Source: Pandoraea sputorum (GTDB lineage Bacteria; Pseudomonadota; Gammaproteobacteria; Burkholderiales; Burkholderiaceae). From it: a stretch of DNA of 64,000 bases. This document shows positions 47,251-56,427 of the stretch, one piece after another. How positions within the stretch are numbered: position 1 is the first letter of the stretch; every line of letters begins with the position of its first letter. The stretch lies in assembly GCF_000814845.2 (NCBI RefSeq), contig NZ_CP010431.2, positions 806,001 through 870,000 on the forward strand, given 5' to 3'. The notes beneath the pieces are model-generated. The model saw only the letters and a program-made list of their open reading frames with translations, was not told the DNA's origin and made no database searches. A program made the translations under genes and the position numbers.

Positions 47251-48174
47251 ATGCACGGAACGCAAGGGGCGCGCGAGGGGGCTCGGGACGCGGGGGCGCT
47301 CGACGACGCCGAGTTGCGCGCAAGCGACGAAGCGAGAAATTTGCGCGCGCTGGCCGTCATCGAACGGCTTGCGATGGCCGGGCAACCGTATACGTTGTCG
47401 CAGCTCGCCACGCGCCTGTCGATTCCGAAGGCAACGCTCATGCGTCTCATCGAGGCGCTGGAAGTCTGCGGCTACGTCTCACATGTACCGGATTCGCGCG
47501 GCTCCGAGCGCGGGCTGTCGCTGGGCCCGCGGGCGGCACGGCTCGCCCTCGTCACCCTGGCCAACAACAACTTCACGCGCGCGGCACGCTCGCTGCTGCG
47601 CGCGCTTGTCGACCGCGTCGGCGAGACCGTCAACCTCACGGCGCTCGACGGCGACGAGGTGCTCTACATCGAACGCGTGGAAACGAACGAGCCGTTGCGC
47701 ATGCAGATGCATCCCGGCATGCGCGTGCCGCTGCACTGCACGGCGAGCGGCAAATTGTTCTTGTCGCAAATGGCGGTGGCGGAGCGTCGTGCGGTGATTT
47801 CGCGACTGTCGCTCAAACGCATGACGCCGCGCACGATCACCGACGCGAGCCTGCTGGAAGCGGAACTCGACCGGCTGGCGGCGCGCGGCATCGGCATCGA
47901 CAACGAAGAGTTCGTACGCGGCATGGTCGCCGTAGGCGTGCCCGTGCGTGCGCCGGAGGACGGACACGTGCGCGCGGTACTCGCCGTGCATGGCCCGACG
48001 GCGCGCGTCACGCTGGAACAACTGATGGGATTGGTGCCGACGCTGCGCGAGACGGCGATGGCGCTCGCGCCGCTGCTCGACTGGCAGCGGGCAAGCAAGG
48101 TAGAGGCGATGGCGAAGCGGGCAGAAGCGGAAGACGGGAGGGTCGTCCCCGCGACGGAAAGGTCCGAAAGCTGA
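47251..48174 (+). CDS. IclR family transcriptional regulator (GMC-divergent)
   Basis: 307 residues from ATG 47251, chosen for the AGGAGG six bases upstream; the frame is open to 47161. Helix-turn-helix at about 30-90 (LRALAVIERLAMAGQPYTLSQLATRLSIPKATLMRLIEALE), then the IclR effector domain to about 275 and a charged tail. It is divergent from the GMC/MHS genes and probably controls them. Its stop is 4 bases from the convergent second IclR gene. Confidence 0.88.
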   Translation: MHGTQGAREGARDAGALDDAELRASDEARNLRALAVIERLAMAGQPYTLSQLATRLSIPKATLMRLIEALEVCGYVSHVPDSRGSERGLSLGPRAARLALVTLANNNFTRAARSLLRALVDRVGETVNLTALDGDEVLYIERVETNEPLRMQMHPGMRVPLHCTASGKLFLSQMAVAERRAVISRLSLKRMTPRTITDASLLEAELDRLAARGIGIDNEEFVRGMVAVGVPVRAPEDGHVRAVLAVHGPTARVTLEQLMGLVPTLRETAMALAPLLDWQRASKVEAMAKRAEAEDGRVVPATERSES

Positions 48175-48178
48175 CGCG

Positions 48179-48967
48179 TCAGAACGTTTTCGCCAGTTCC
48201 TTTGCGGCTTCTTGCAGGCGCGGCACGAACTCCATCGCCTTGGACAGCGACGTGCGCGACACCGGTGCGTGAACGGCCACTGCGGCGATACATCCGCCGT
48301 CTTCCTTGAGGACAGGCGCGGCCACGCAGGCAATCCCCAGCACGAACTCCTCGTTATCGACAGCAATGCCTTTGTGTGCAATGCGGTCGAGTTCGCTTTC
48401 CAGCAGTTCGGGATCGGTGAGCGTGTTGGGCGTGAAGCGTTGCAGCTTCATGGCGCGCAGCAGCGCGGCGCGTTGCTCGCGGGGCATCATGGCCAGCAGC
48501 AGCTTGCCGCTCGCGCTGCTGTGCGCGGGCACGTGCGAGCCGGGCTTGAGATCGAGACGCAGCGGCCACGGCGCTTCCATGCGGTCGAGGTACAGCACCT
48601 CGGTCTCATGCAGCATCGTGAGGTTGCACGTCTCGCCGAGATCGGCCACGAGACGGCCGAGAATTGCATGACGCATACGGCGCGCGCCCGCTTGCATCAT
48701 CACCCCGAGGCTCAATTGCGCCAGGCGCGGGCCGATCACATAAGCGTTCTTCTGACCCGGTTCGCGAATCACGAGACCGCCGGCTTCGAGCGAGCCGAGC
48801 ATGCGATGCAGCGACGCCTTGGGCATCTGGATATCGTGCGCCATGTCGGCGAGCGAGACGGGCGCGTCGGCCGCCACGAGGTACTCCAGCAATGCGAACG
48901 CCCGCAGGGTCGGGGTGTCCGCCTTGTTGTCTGACGGGGAGTCGTGGGCAATCGCTACGTCGTTCAT
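48179..48967 (-). CDS. IclR family transcriptional regulator (cobS-divergent)
   Basis: 262 residues from ATG 48967 (MNDVAIAHDSP); ATG 49027 would add 20. Helix-turn-helix about 20-75 (TLRAFALLEYLVAADAPVSLADMAHDIQMPKASLHRMLGSLE), effector domain after 90 with LETEVLYLDRMEAPWPLRLDLKPGSHVPAHSSASGKLLLA-type sequence. The 30-bp element at 49121-49150 lies upstream of this gene in the same orientation as the xsc copy lies to xsc, making this protein the best candidate xsc regulator. Confidence 0.87.
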   Translation of the reverse strand: MNDVAIAHDSPSDNKADTPTLRAFALLEYLVAADAPVSLADMAHDIQMPKASLHRMLGSLEAGGLVIREPGQKNAYVIGPRLAQLSLGVMMQAGARRMRHAILGRLVADLGETCNLTMLHETEVLYLDRMEAPWPLRLDLKPGSHVPAHSSASGKLLLAMMPREQRAALLRAMKLQRFTPNTLTDPELLESELDRIAHKGIAVDNEEFVLGIACVAAPVLKEDGGCIAAVAVHAPVSRTSLSKAMEFVPRLQEAAKELAKTF

Positions 48968-49120
48968 ATGCGCCGTTCCGGAAAATGGATCAGCGGTATT
49001 GTACCCAAACAGGTTATCGACCGGCATTGGCAGCGTCCAGATACATAGGTTTCGGTTAGGTTCGGTTTCAGTTCATTCGAATCTAGTCGACGCCATGGGG
49101 GACCGTCAATCAGTGTTTTA

Positions 49121-49150
49121 ATTATTCGGAACGAATTGTATCTAAAAATG
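49121..49150. promoter_or_regulatory. Sulfonate-regulon element, copy in the iclR/cobS intergenic region
   Basis: Contains the dyad ATTCG-GAA-CGAAT (49124-49136) and then TTGTATCTAAAAAT. It matches the xsc upstream element at 55872-55901 in 23 of 30 positions, ungapped. It lies 97 bases before cobS. Confidence 0.6.
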
Positions 49151-49246
49151 GTTAACGCTATGATGCGCTGAAACTGCCCCGCATCTCGATGGGGCGTATT
49201 GCCTTGATACTGCCTTGGTACTGCCTTGCCCTTTGGAGACGTCGTG

Positions 49247-50233
49247 ATGGAGATCGCAACCCAACAGCCGGATCGCATGGTCGATGCCCGCATCGTATTT
49301 GGCATCGATACCGATCTTCAGGTACCGGCGTTCAGCGAGCGCGACGATCACGTGCCCGAGATCGACACCGCGTACCGCTTCAATCCGGACGTCACACTGG
49401 CGATACTGGCGGGGTTCACGAACAACCGGCGCGTGATGGTGCAGGGCATGCACGGCACGGGCAAGTCCACCCACATCGAACAAGTGGCGGCGCGGCTGAA
49501 CTGGCCGTGCGTGCGCGTGAATCTCGACGGCCACATCAGCCGCCTCGACCTGGTCGGCAAGGACGCCATCGTCGTGCGCGACGGTCATCAAATCACCGAA
49601 TTTCAGGAAGGCATCGTGCCCTGGGCGCTGCAACGCCCCGTCGCACTGATCTTCGACGAGTACGACGCGGGACGCCCCGATGTCATGTTCGTCATCCAGC
49701 GCATCCTGGAGCGCGACGGCAAGTTCACATTGCTCGACCAGAACCGCGTGATTCATCCGCATCCCGGCTTTCGTATGTTCGCGACGACCAACACCGTCGG
49801 TCTGGGCAATCTCAACGGGCTCTACCACGGCACGCAAGTGCTCAATCACGCGCAGATCGACCGCTGGAATGTGGTCGCGACGCTCAACTATCTCTCGCGT
49901 GAAGACGAAGCGGGTATCGTTCTCGCCCGCGTGCCGGAACTCGATAACGACGCTGGCCGCACGCTGATCGAATCGATGGTCAGCGTGGCGGAACTCACGC
50001 GCAAGGGCTTTGCAACGGGCGATCTGTCTACGCTCATGTCACCGCGCACGGTCATCAACTGGGCGGAGAATGTGGGCATCTTCCGCGACGCCGGTCTCGC
50101 GTTCCGGCTCACGTTCCTGAACAAGTGCGACGAAGCGGAGCGCGCCGTGGTCGCTGAGTACTATCAGCGCGCGTTCGGCCGCGAATTGCCGTCGACTGAC
50201 GGCGGCCGCTCGCTGCTGGCCGATGCGTCATGA
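49247..50233 (+). CDS. cobS: CobS-like AAA+ ATPase (MoxR-related)
   Basis: 328 residues, full CobS length. Walker [10 protein letters not shown] is at 67-75 and Walker [10 protein letters not shown] at 134-142 with Asp137/Glu138. [22 protein letters not shown] and [20 protein letters not shown] are very close to the CobS subunit of aerobic cobaltochelatase, which with CobT drives CobN to insert cobalt into hydrogenobyrinate diamide. No cobN or other cobalamin gene is in the window; instead it lies in a C2-sulfonate locus and overlaps a CobT-like gene by ATGA. GTG 49244 is an alternative start. Confidence 0.9.
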   Translation: MEIATQQPDRMVDARIVFGIDTDLQVPAFSERDDHVPEIDTAYRFNPDVTLAILAGFTNNRRVMVQGMHGTGKSTHIEQVAARLNWPCVRVNLDGHISRLDLVGKDAIVVRDGHQITEFQEGIVPWALQRPVALIFDEYDAGRPDVMFVIQRILERDGKFTLLDQNRVIHPHPGFRMFATTNTVGLGNLNGLYHGTQVLNHAQIDRWNVVATLNYLSREDEAGIVLARVPELDNDAGRTLIESMVSVAELTRKGFATGDLSTLMSPRTVINWAENVGIFRDAGLAFRLTFLNKCDEAERAVVAEYYQRAFGRELPSTDGGRSLLADAS

Positions 50234-51972
50234 CTATCTCGGAGCGCGAGGCGGCCCGACGCGCCGCACGCGGCGAGGCGTTGTGCGCCGCTACCGTGCG
50301 CGCGCTGACCGGCGACGCCGCGCTGCATTACAGCGGGGCGCGCCTGTGTCGAAACATGCGGCCGTTGCCGTTGCATGCGCCGCATCTGCAAACGCTGCCG
50401 CCGCCAGCGGACCCACTGACAACGCTGCGCGGTGCGGCGGACGGAGCGGCGCTTCGGCTGCGTCACAGCGACGCGGCCTTGCATCGCCGTCTGCAACCGG
50501 AGGCGCCGCTGGAGCGGCTGCTCTTCGAGCTGCTGGAGCAATTGCGCTGCGAGACGTTCATTCCCGCTGGCATGCCCGGCGTGGCGAGCAATCTGCGCGA
50601 GCGCTTCGAAGCGTGGTCGCGCGCGATGCACGTCGCCGGCGTTGCGGACAGTCACGTGGGGTTGTTGCTGTACACGGTGGCGCAGATGAGCTGGTCGCGA
50701 CTGACCGGCTATCCGGTCATCGAAGAGACCGAAGGACTGATCGAAGCCACGCGCATGGCCATCGCCCCGCGCATTGGCGGCGCGCTCGCGGGGATGCGTC
50801 GAGCACGTACCGATCAGGCGGCGTTCGCGGCTTACGCGCTGGAGCTGGCCGCCGATATCGCGGGCCTGATCCGTGCGGCGGGCGGTGAGCAGCCGGAAGA
50901 CGACGCGAAGGACGAGGAAGACGAGAAGGGCGTACGTAACGCGTTCTCGCTGTTTCTCGACTTCGACGAGCAGGAAGACGAAGGCATTACGCTCGCGCAT
51001 TCGGGCGACAGCCGTGTGCTGACGGCTTCCGAGCAAGGCTATCGCGTCTTCACGAATCGCTACGACCGCGAACTATACGCGGGCACGCTCGTGCGTCGTG
51101 CCTTATTGACCGAATTCCGCGAACGGCTCGACGAGCGTATCGTCGCCCAGGCGATCAATGTGCCGAGGCTAGCGCGTGCGCTCAAGGCGGCGCTCGCCGT
51201 GCCGCAGCGCGACGGCTGGTCGTTCGGCGAAGAGCAGGGCCGCATCGACGGACGACGGCTCGCGCAACTCGTCAGTTCGCCTGCCGAGCGGCGCCTCTTC
51301 CGGCTGGAAAAGCACACGCTCATTGCCGAATCGATGGTGAGCTTTCTCATCGATTGCTCCGGGTCGATGAAGGCGCAGATCGATGCCGTCGCGATGATTG
51401 TTGACGTTCTCTCCCGCGCGCTCGATGCGGCAGGTGTCACCAACGAAATTCTGGGCTTTACCACCGGTGCATGGAACGGCGGACGCGCCCGCACCGACTG
51501 GCTCGCTCGCGGCAAACCGCGATTTCCCGGTCGTCTCAACGAGGTCTCGCATCTCATCTTCAAGGATGCTGTGACCAGTTGGCGGCGTGCGCGGACCGAC
51601 ATCGCATCGCTTTACAAGGCGGACCTGTTTCGCGAGGGCGTAGATGGCGAAGCCGTCGAATGGGCGTGTGAGCGTCTGCGTTCGCGCAGCGTGAATCGAC
51701 GCCTGCTGATCGTGATATCCGACGGCAGCCCGATGGATGCCGCGACCAATCAGGTCAACGACGAGCACTATCTCGACCACCACCTTCGGGAAGTCGTCGC
51801 GCAACAGCAGGCGCGCGGCGACGTGGAAGTGTTGGGCCTTGGCGTCGGCCTCGATCTAAGCCCGTACTACCGCAATTCACTCGCGCTCGATCTCACGTCG
51901 TCGCCCGATATGACGATGCTGGCGAAGCTGGTCGACTGGATCGGCAGCGGCGGACGTCGATCTGGCGACTGA
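50230..51972 (+). CDS. cobT: CobT-like VWA-domain protein
   Basis: 580 residues, partner of the preceding AAA+ protein (4-base overlap). The N-terminal helical region is followed by a short acidic linker ([14 protein letters not shown], about 220-233), much shorter than in the Pseudomonas CobT as I recall it, and by a C-terminal VWA domain with an intact MIDAS: Asp375-Ser377-Ser379 in LIDCSGSMK and Asp498 in [12 protein letters not shown]+/VWA pairs (CobST, NorQD, CbbQO) remodel or load metal into a client protein. The client here is not evident. Confidence 0.88.
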   Translation: MTISEREAARRAARGEALCAATVRALTGDAALHYSGARLCRNMRPLPLHAPHLQTLPPPADPLTTLRGAADGAALRLRHSDAALHRRLQPEAPLERLLFELLEQLRCETFIPAGMPGVASNLRERFEAWSRAMHVAGVADSHVGLLLYTVAQMSWSRLTGYPVIEETEGLIEATRMAIAPRIGGALAGMRRARTDQAAFAAYALELAADIAGLIRAAGGEQPEDDAKDEEDEKGVRNAFSLFLDFDEQEDEGITLAHSGDSRVLTASEQGYRVFTNRYDRELYAGTLVRRALLTEFRERLDERIVAQAINVPRLARALKAALAVPQRDGWSFGEEQGRIDGRRLAQLVSSPAERRLFRLEKHTLIAESMVSFLIDCSGSMKAQIDAVAMIVDVLSRALDAAGVTNEILGFTTGAWNGGRARTDWLARGKPRFPGRLNEVSHLIFKDAVTSWRRARTDIASLYKADLFREGVDGEAVEWACERLRSRSVNRRLLIVISDGSPMDAATNQVNDEHYLDHHLREVVAQQQARGDVEVLGLGVGLDLSPYYRNSLALDLTSSPDMTMLAKLVDWIGSGGRRSGD

Positions 51973-52004
51973 AGCGTTACCCCCAACGCGGGATGTCAAC
52001 GGCG

Positions 52005-52784
52005 TCAGATCATCTCCATGATCGCGTTCACCATCAGATGAAGGCCGAGCAGGATCAGCGTCATGAATGCGAGACGGCGCGTGGTGACGCCCGAGAGCGG
52101 CGGCGGATGGCGTCGTGCGAACAGCGTCGCGAACGTGACGACGGGAAACGCGAACGCCGCTTGCCACCACATCGACGCGGGCAATTGCCCTGCGAAGGCG
52201 CTATAAGTCGTGCGGATCGTCGCCGTGACGGCGAAGAGCAGAATCAGCGCGCAGCGAATCTGGACCAGTGTGAGCGGCTGACGATAGAAGTAGAAAATCA
52301 GCGGCGGCCCGGAGATGCCGAACATCCCGCTCAGCAAACCGCCGAAGATGCCGCTCAGAAAGAAGCCCCTATCGGCGGAGCGCTCGGTCTTCGGTGCGGG
52401 ACGCAGTGCCGAGCCGATGCCGCCATACAGCACGACGGCGCCCAGCAGCAGATGCAGCACGTTGGACGCCGTGCCATTCAAATAATCGAACAGCAGCACA
52501 CCCACCACGACCGACGGGACGATGCCGAGCGTTGCCGCTCGCACAGCGCGCCAGTCGATGAGATGCAGCGTGCCGGGCAACGCGAGCGCGCTGTTCACGA
52601 GCGTCACCAGACTCACGAGGATGGCGACGTCGGCCACTGGCGCCAGTCCGAAGCCACTGGCCCCGCCCAGCACGATCATTCCTAGCCCGAACCCGGTCAC
52701 CGTCTGGAAGTACGTGGCGAAGCCCAACAACAACATCAACGGCAGATGGGCCAGCAGCCCAGTCAGCATGGTGTGCCAGGTCAT
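52005..52784 (-). CDS. tauE: TauE/SafE family sulfite exporter
   Basis: 259 residues with about eight hydrophobic segments. TVTGFGLGMIVLGGASGFGLAPVADVAILVSLVTLVNS and the repeat-half SGIFGGLLSGMFGISGPPLIFYF are the two TauE/SafE motifs. In sulfonate-degrading bacteria such permeases export the sulfite released by Xsc; its place next to pta and xsc on the same strand supports this. It is the last gene of the xsc-pta-tauE series and converges on cobT. Confidence 0.87.
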   Translation of the reverse strand: MTWHTMLTGLLAHLPLMLLLGFATYFQTVTGFGLGMIVLGGASGFGLAPVADVAILVSLVTLVNSALALPGTLHLIDWRAVRAATLGIVPSVVVGVLLFDYLNGTASNVLHLLLGAVVLYGGIGSALRPAPKTERSADRGFFLSGIFGGLLSGMFGISGPPLIFYFYRQPLTLVQIRCALILLFAVTATIRTTYSAFAGQLPASMWWQAAFAFPVVTFATLFARRHPPPLSGVTTRRLAFMTLILLGLHLMVNAIMEMI

Positions 52785-52820
52785 GCGCGCTCATGTCCGC
52801 TCATACGCACTCAAACGCAC

Positions 52821-53861
52821 TCATACACGAATGGCAAGCGGCGACACGCCGGTCAGCTTGGCCCGAGCGGCTTGCGCCTGCACGCAGGTCACGCCGATCA
52901 CGTAGTAGATATCGTCGGCGCTGCACCCGCGCGACAAGTCGTTCGCGGGGCGGTTCAAGCCCTGCAACAGCGGGCCGATTGCCTTGGCGCCGCCGATGCG
53001 TTCCGCCAGCTTGTAGCCGATGTTGCCAGCATCCAGACTCGGGAAGATCAGCGTGTTGGCGTGCCCTTCGATTTGCGAGTGCACGACTTTGCGCTGGGCG
53101 ATTTCGGAGACGATGGCGGCATCGAGCTGAACGTCGCCGTCGATGGCCAGTTGCGGCCGTGCTTCTTTGACGAGACGTGTCGCTTCCACCACCTTGTCGA
53201 CGGCCGCATGCTTGGCGCTGCCACTGGTCGAGAACGACAGCATGGCGACACGCGGCGGCTCCATGAGCAACGCCGCAGCGCTATCGGCCGCAGCGAGCGC
53301 GATCTGCGCCAGTTGTTCGGCATCGGGATCGACGACGAGCGCACAGTCCGAGAAGATCAGTCCGCCCTTCATCGTGTGGAACGGCTCGCAGAGCATCATG
53401 AGAAAGAAGCTCGACACGAGTTTGAACGAGGGCTGCACACCGATGATCTGAATCGCCATGCGGACCACATCGGCCGTGGTGTTTACCGCACCCGCGACGG
53501 AACCGTCTGCGTGGCCGAGGCGCACCATCATGTTGGCGAAGCCCAGTGGCGTACGCATTTCCTCAAGCGCCTGCTCGCGCGTCATACCTTTCTTCGAGCG
53601 GATGCCGTACCAGATGTGCGAGAAGGCTTCGGTCATGTCCGACGTCGCCGGATCGATCAGTTCCATCCCGGCCAGATCGATGCGGGCATCGTCAGCGGCG
53701 CGCTGCGTTCGGGCGATGTCGCCAACGAGCACGACGCGTGCAATGCCCTCACGCGTGGCGCGCGCGGCGGCCGCGAGCACGCGCGCGTCGTCCGACTCGC
53801 ACAGCACGATGCGCATCGGGGCACGGCGCGCGGTATCGATAATGCGGTTGATGGCTTTCAT
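52821..53861 (-). CDS. pta: Phosphate acetyltransferase
   Basis: 346 residues, the short catalytic form without the N-terminal DRTGG/P-loop domains. [35 protein letters not shown] and [46 protein letters not shown] are typical. It converts acetyl phosphate from Xsc plus CoA to acetyl-CoA. An intrinsic terminator ends five bases before its ATG and no Shine-Dalgarno is visible, so expression must rely on readthrough, processing or an unusual initiation. Confidence 0.94.
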   Translation of the reverse strand: MKAINRIIDTARRAPMRIVLCESDDARVLAAAARATREGIARVVLVGDIARTQRAADDARIDLAGMELIDPATSDMTEAFSHIWYGIRSKKGMTREQALEEMRTPLGFANMMVRLGHADGSVAGAVNTTADVVRMAIQIIGVQPSFKLVSSFFLMMLCEPFHTMKGGLIFSDCALVVDPDAEQLAQIALAAADSAAALLMEPPRVAMLSFSTSGSAKHAAVDKVVEATRLVKEARPQLAIDGDVQLDAAIVSEIAQRKVVHSQIEGHANTLIFPSLDAGNIGYKLAERIGGAKAIGPLLQGLNRPANDLSRGCSADDIYYVIGVTCVQAQAARAKLTGVSPLAIRV

Positions 53862-53866
53862 GATGT

Positions 53867-53914
53867 CAAAAAAATAAAAAAAGCGCCCCCGGCACCCACA
53901 GAGCCGGGAGCGCT
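53867..53914 (-). terminator. Intrinsic terminator between xsc and pta
   Basis: On the minus strand AGCGCTCCCGGC pairs with GCCGGGGGCGCT (one mismatch, 9-base loop), followed by T6-A-T7. It lies 24 bases after the xsc stop and its T-run ends five bases before the pta start codon. Confidence 0.88.
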
Positions 53915-53938
53915 GTCACACGAAGAACCGCTACCGCG

Positions 53939-55771
53939 TCAGACGTAGTCCTTGTACTTGTCGAGCATGCGCACCGGCTTCGAGAGCGCGTCGCGACGGA
54001 ACGGATCGCCCAGTTCGCGCGTGCACATGATTTCGATGATGGTCGTCTTGCCGTGATTCATTTGCATGTCGATGGCCTTCTTGAGCGCCGGACCGACGTC
54101 TTCCAGACGATCGACCACGATGCCTTCCGCGCCCATCGCACGAGCGATGTTGGCGAAGCTCGGGCTGTCCAGTTCACCGGCGACGAAGCGACGGTTGTAG
54201 AAGTCGACCTGATTCTTCTTCTCGGCACCCCATTGACGGTTGTGGAAGACCACGGCCGTGACCGGAATGTTGTGACGCACGCACGTGAGCGTTTCCATCA
54301 GGCTCATGCCCCACGCGCCGTCACCGGCGTACGACACGGCCGGGCGATGCGGTGCGGCCACCTTCGCGCCGATGATCGTCGGGAAGGCGTAGCCGCAGTT
54401 GCCCCAGCTCATGGCGGCGAAGAAGCTGCGCGGCTTGTTAAAGCGCAGGTAGCTGTTGGCGACCGAGTTGATGTTGCCGATGTCGGTCGAAACCATGACG
54501 TCTTCCGGCATCGCCTTTTCGAGTTCGCGCAGCACCTGACGCGGGTGCAGATACTCGCCGCCGTTGAACGTCTTCTCGTGCTTCTGCTCTTCGATCATGT
54601 CGAGGCTGTACTGATCGCGCTCGTGGGTCCAGTCGTCGAGTTCCTTCTCCCAGGCAGCCTTTTCCGTGGCGATCTGGTCCGCGCGGGCGGCACGCGTAGC
54701 ATCGCAGGCGAGCGTGCGCCCGGCCAGGCGTTGCGACAGAGCGACGGCCGCAGCCTTTGCATCGCCGCAGATGCCCACCGAGATCTTCTTCACGAGGCCG
54801 AGCATCTTATGGTCGGCGTCGATCTGGATGATCTTGGCGTTCTTCGGCCAGTAGTCCAGACCGTGCTGCGGCAGCGTGCCGAACGGTCCCAGACGCGAGC
54901 CGAGCGCCACGACGACGTCGGCTTGTGCGAGCAGCTTCATCGCTGCCTTCGAGCCTTGATAGCCGAGCGGGCCGCACCACAGCGGATGGTTGGCCGGGAA
55001 CGAGTCGTTGTGCAGGTAGCTGTTGACGACCGGCGCGCCGAGGCGCTCAGCCAGTGCCTTGCACTCTTCGACGGCGTCGGCCATGACCACGCCACCGCCC
55101 GAGATGATGACCGGGAACTTGGCTTGCGCGAGCAGCTCGGCCGCTTCGTTCAGGCGCTCGTCACCGCCAGCGCCGCGATCGAGACGTTGCGGACGCGGGA
55201 TCTCGGCCTTGATCTGGCCGTAGAAGTAGTCGCGCGGGATGTTGAGTTGCGTCGGGCCCATTTCGGCCATGGCGCGGTCGAAGCAGCGGCCGGTGAATTC
55301 GGCCATGCGGGCCGGGTGCGTCACATGACCCTGATACTTCGTGAATTCCTGGAACATCGGCAGTTGCTTCGCTTCCTGGAAGCCACCGAGGCCGATGCCC
55401 ATCGTCCCCGCTTCCGGCGTGACGATCACGACCGGGCTATGGGCCCAGTAAGCGGCGGCAATGGCCGTCACGCAGTTGCTGATGCCGGGGCCGTTCTGGC
55501 CGATCACGACACCATGACGGCCCGACACGCGAGCGTAACCGTCGGCCATGTGGCCAGCGCCTTGCTCGTGCACCACCGGAATCAGACGGATGCCAGCCGG
55601 CGCGAAGATGTCCATCGCGTCCATGAAGGCCGAGCCCATGATGCCGAACATCTCGCTCACGCCATTGGCGACCATCGTTTCGACGAACGCTTCCGAGGGC
55701 GTCATCGTTTGCGGACCGGCATCGGAAGCCGTCAGTTGCTGGGTGGCCGTAGCCGGATCTTTGGCGTTCAT
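53939..55771 (-). CDS. xsc: Sulfoacetaldehyde acetyltransferase
   Basis: 610 residues, ThDP enzyme of the acetolactate synthase superfamily. Glu69 in VVHEQGAGHMADGYAR activates ThDP, and YAGDGAWGMSLMETLTCVRHNIPVTAVVFHN carries the GDG...N Mg-ThDP motif. The Xsc-specific regions (EMFGIMGSAFMDAMDIFAPAGIRLIPV, RDALSKPVRMLDKYKDYV end) are clear. It converts sulfoacetaldehyde and phosphate to acetyl phosphate and sulfite, the desulfonation step for taurine and isethionate. GGAG precedes the ATG; the promoter carries multiple copies of an IclR-like element. Confidence 0.97.
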   Translation of the reverse strand: MNAKDPATATQQLTASDAGPQTMTPSEAFVETMVANGVSEMFGIMGSAFMDAMDIFAPAGIRLIPVVHEQGAGHMADGYARVSGRHGVVIGQNGPGISNCVTAIAAAYWAHSPVVIVTPEAGTMGIGLGGFQEAKQLPMFQEFTKYQGHVTHPARMAEFTGRCFDRAMAEMGPTQLNIPRDYFYGQIKAEIPRPQRLDRGAGGDERLNEAAELLAQAKFPVIISGGGVVMADAVEECKALAERLGAPVVNSYLHNDSFPANHPLWCGPLGYQGSKAAMKLLAQADVVVALGSRLGPFGTLPQHGLDYWPKNAKIIQIDADHKMLGLVKKISVGICGDAKAAAVALSQRLAGRTLACDATRAARADQIATEKAAWEKELDDWTHERDQYSLDMIEEQKHEKTFNGGEYLHPRQVLRELEKAMPEDVMVSTDIGNINSVANSYLRFNKPRSFFAAMSWGNCGYAFPTIIGAKVAAPHRPAVSYAGDGAWGMSLMETLTCVRHNIPVTAVVFHNRQWGAEKKNQVDFYNRRFVAGELDSPSFANIARAMGAEGIVVDRLEDVGPALKKAIDMQMNHGKTTIIEIMCTRELGDPFRRDALSKPVRMLDKYKDYV

Positions 55772-55792
55772 GGGGTGTCTCCAGTGAAAAAT

Positions 55793-55905
55793 AAACGGAA
55801 CAAATAATTCCGATTTAGTTGCTTGTTTCGAAATCTAGGGGATCAAACCGCCGTCGTCAATTGGTATTTTTATTATTTGGTACGTTTTGTATTGAAAAAT
55901 ACAAA
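55793..55905. promoter_or_regulatory. xsc control region with repeated element
   Basis: TTATTTGGTACGTTT (55873-55887) recurs inverted at 55793-55807 with 13 of 15 matches. A related AATTGGTATTTTTATT lies at about 55859-55874, and a separate dyad TTTGTATT/AATACAAA at 55886-55905. The 55872-55901 segment matches the iclR/cobS element. Probably the binding sites of an IclR regulator on xsc. Confidence 0.6.
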
Positions 55906-55951
55906 TGAAGCGTGCGTTAGATGACGAAGATGACCTGTCGCGGTGGTTCAG

Positions 55952-55977
55952 AAAAAAACGCCCCGTCAGGCGGGGCG
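55952..55977 (-). terminator. Rho-independent terminator after tauX
   Basis: On the minus strand CGCCCCG (loop CCTGA) CGGGGCG is followed by seven T. It lies 29 bases after the tauX stop, so tauYX ends here and xsc has its own promoter. Confidence 0.92.
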
Positions 55978-56005
55978 GGCAATCCGGGCATTCCTCGGGG
56001 CGCGA

Positions 56006-56395
56006 TCAGAACGCCGGGCGGTCCTTGCGGAACGCATTCTTCACTTCGATCTTGCCGTCGCGCAGGGTGAACACGTCGACCATGCGCGCCTCGACGCGCG
56101 AGCCATCCGCCTTCGTGCCGCGGAACGTCGATTCCGACACGGCGCGGTCGCCGTCCACGAAATGCACGCCCTCGGTCCACGACGCATCGGGGAAGTTTTC
56201 CCACGCGGACTGGAACGCAGCGCGCACGGCTTCGCGACCTTCGAAGGTGCGCCCGAGCATGTCGGGGCCTGCGACGGCATGGAACACGCATGTGTCGGTC
56301 ATGCAGGCCATGAGTGCGTCGATATCGTGGCGGTTCCAGGCGTCGTTGAACGTGGTGAGCAACTGGATGGCGGCGGTGTCGTTCTGAGTCGTCAT
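56006..56395 (-). CDS. tauX: NTF2-like (SnoaL) protein, probable taurine dehydrogenase small subunit
   Basis: 129 residues from MTTQNDTAAIQLL. The cone-shaped NTF2/SnoaL fold is recognisable in TTFNDAWNRHDIDALMACMTDTCVFH, and GREAVRAAFQSAWENFPD. Longer upstream frame is noise. It follows a DadA-like FAD gene by 32 bases. TauXY taurine dehydrogenases pair a small protein with such a flavoprotein and deaminate taurine to sulfoacetaldehyde, the Xsc substrate. The assignment rests on the pairing and on the adjacent xsc; by itself the protein is just NTF2-like. Confidence 0.75.
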   Translation of the reverse strand: MTTQNDTAAIQLLTTFNDAWNRHDIDALMACMTDTCVFHAVAGPDMLGRTFEGREAVRAAFQSAWENFPDASWTEGVHFVDGDRAVSESTFRGTKADGSRVEARMVDVFTLRDGKIEVKNAFRKDRPAF

Positions 56396-56427
56396 TGCAG
56401 ATTCCAAAAATCGAGGAGTAAGCGAGA

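Noticed and set aside
49247..51972. CobS/CobT as evidence of a cobalamin biosynthesis cluster
   Set aside because: No cobN, cobalt transporter or other cob gene is in the window; the neighbours are sulfonate catabolic genes. The CobW-type gene at 62564 is coupled to an amidohydrolase, not to these genes.
54053..55807. 584-codon ORF antisense to xsc
   Set aside because: Covers xsc almost exactly on the opposite strand and shows no recognisable motif; typical high-GC shadow.
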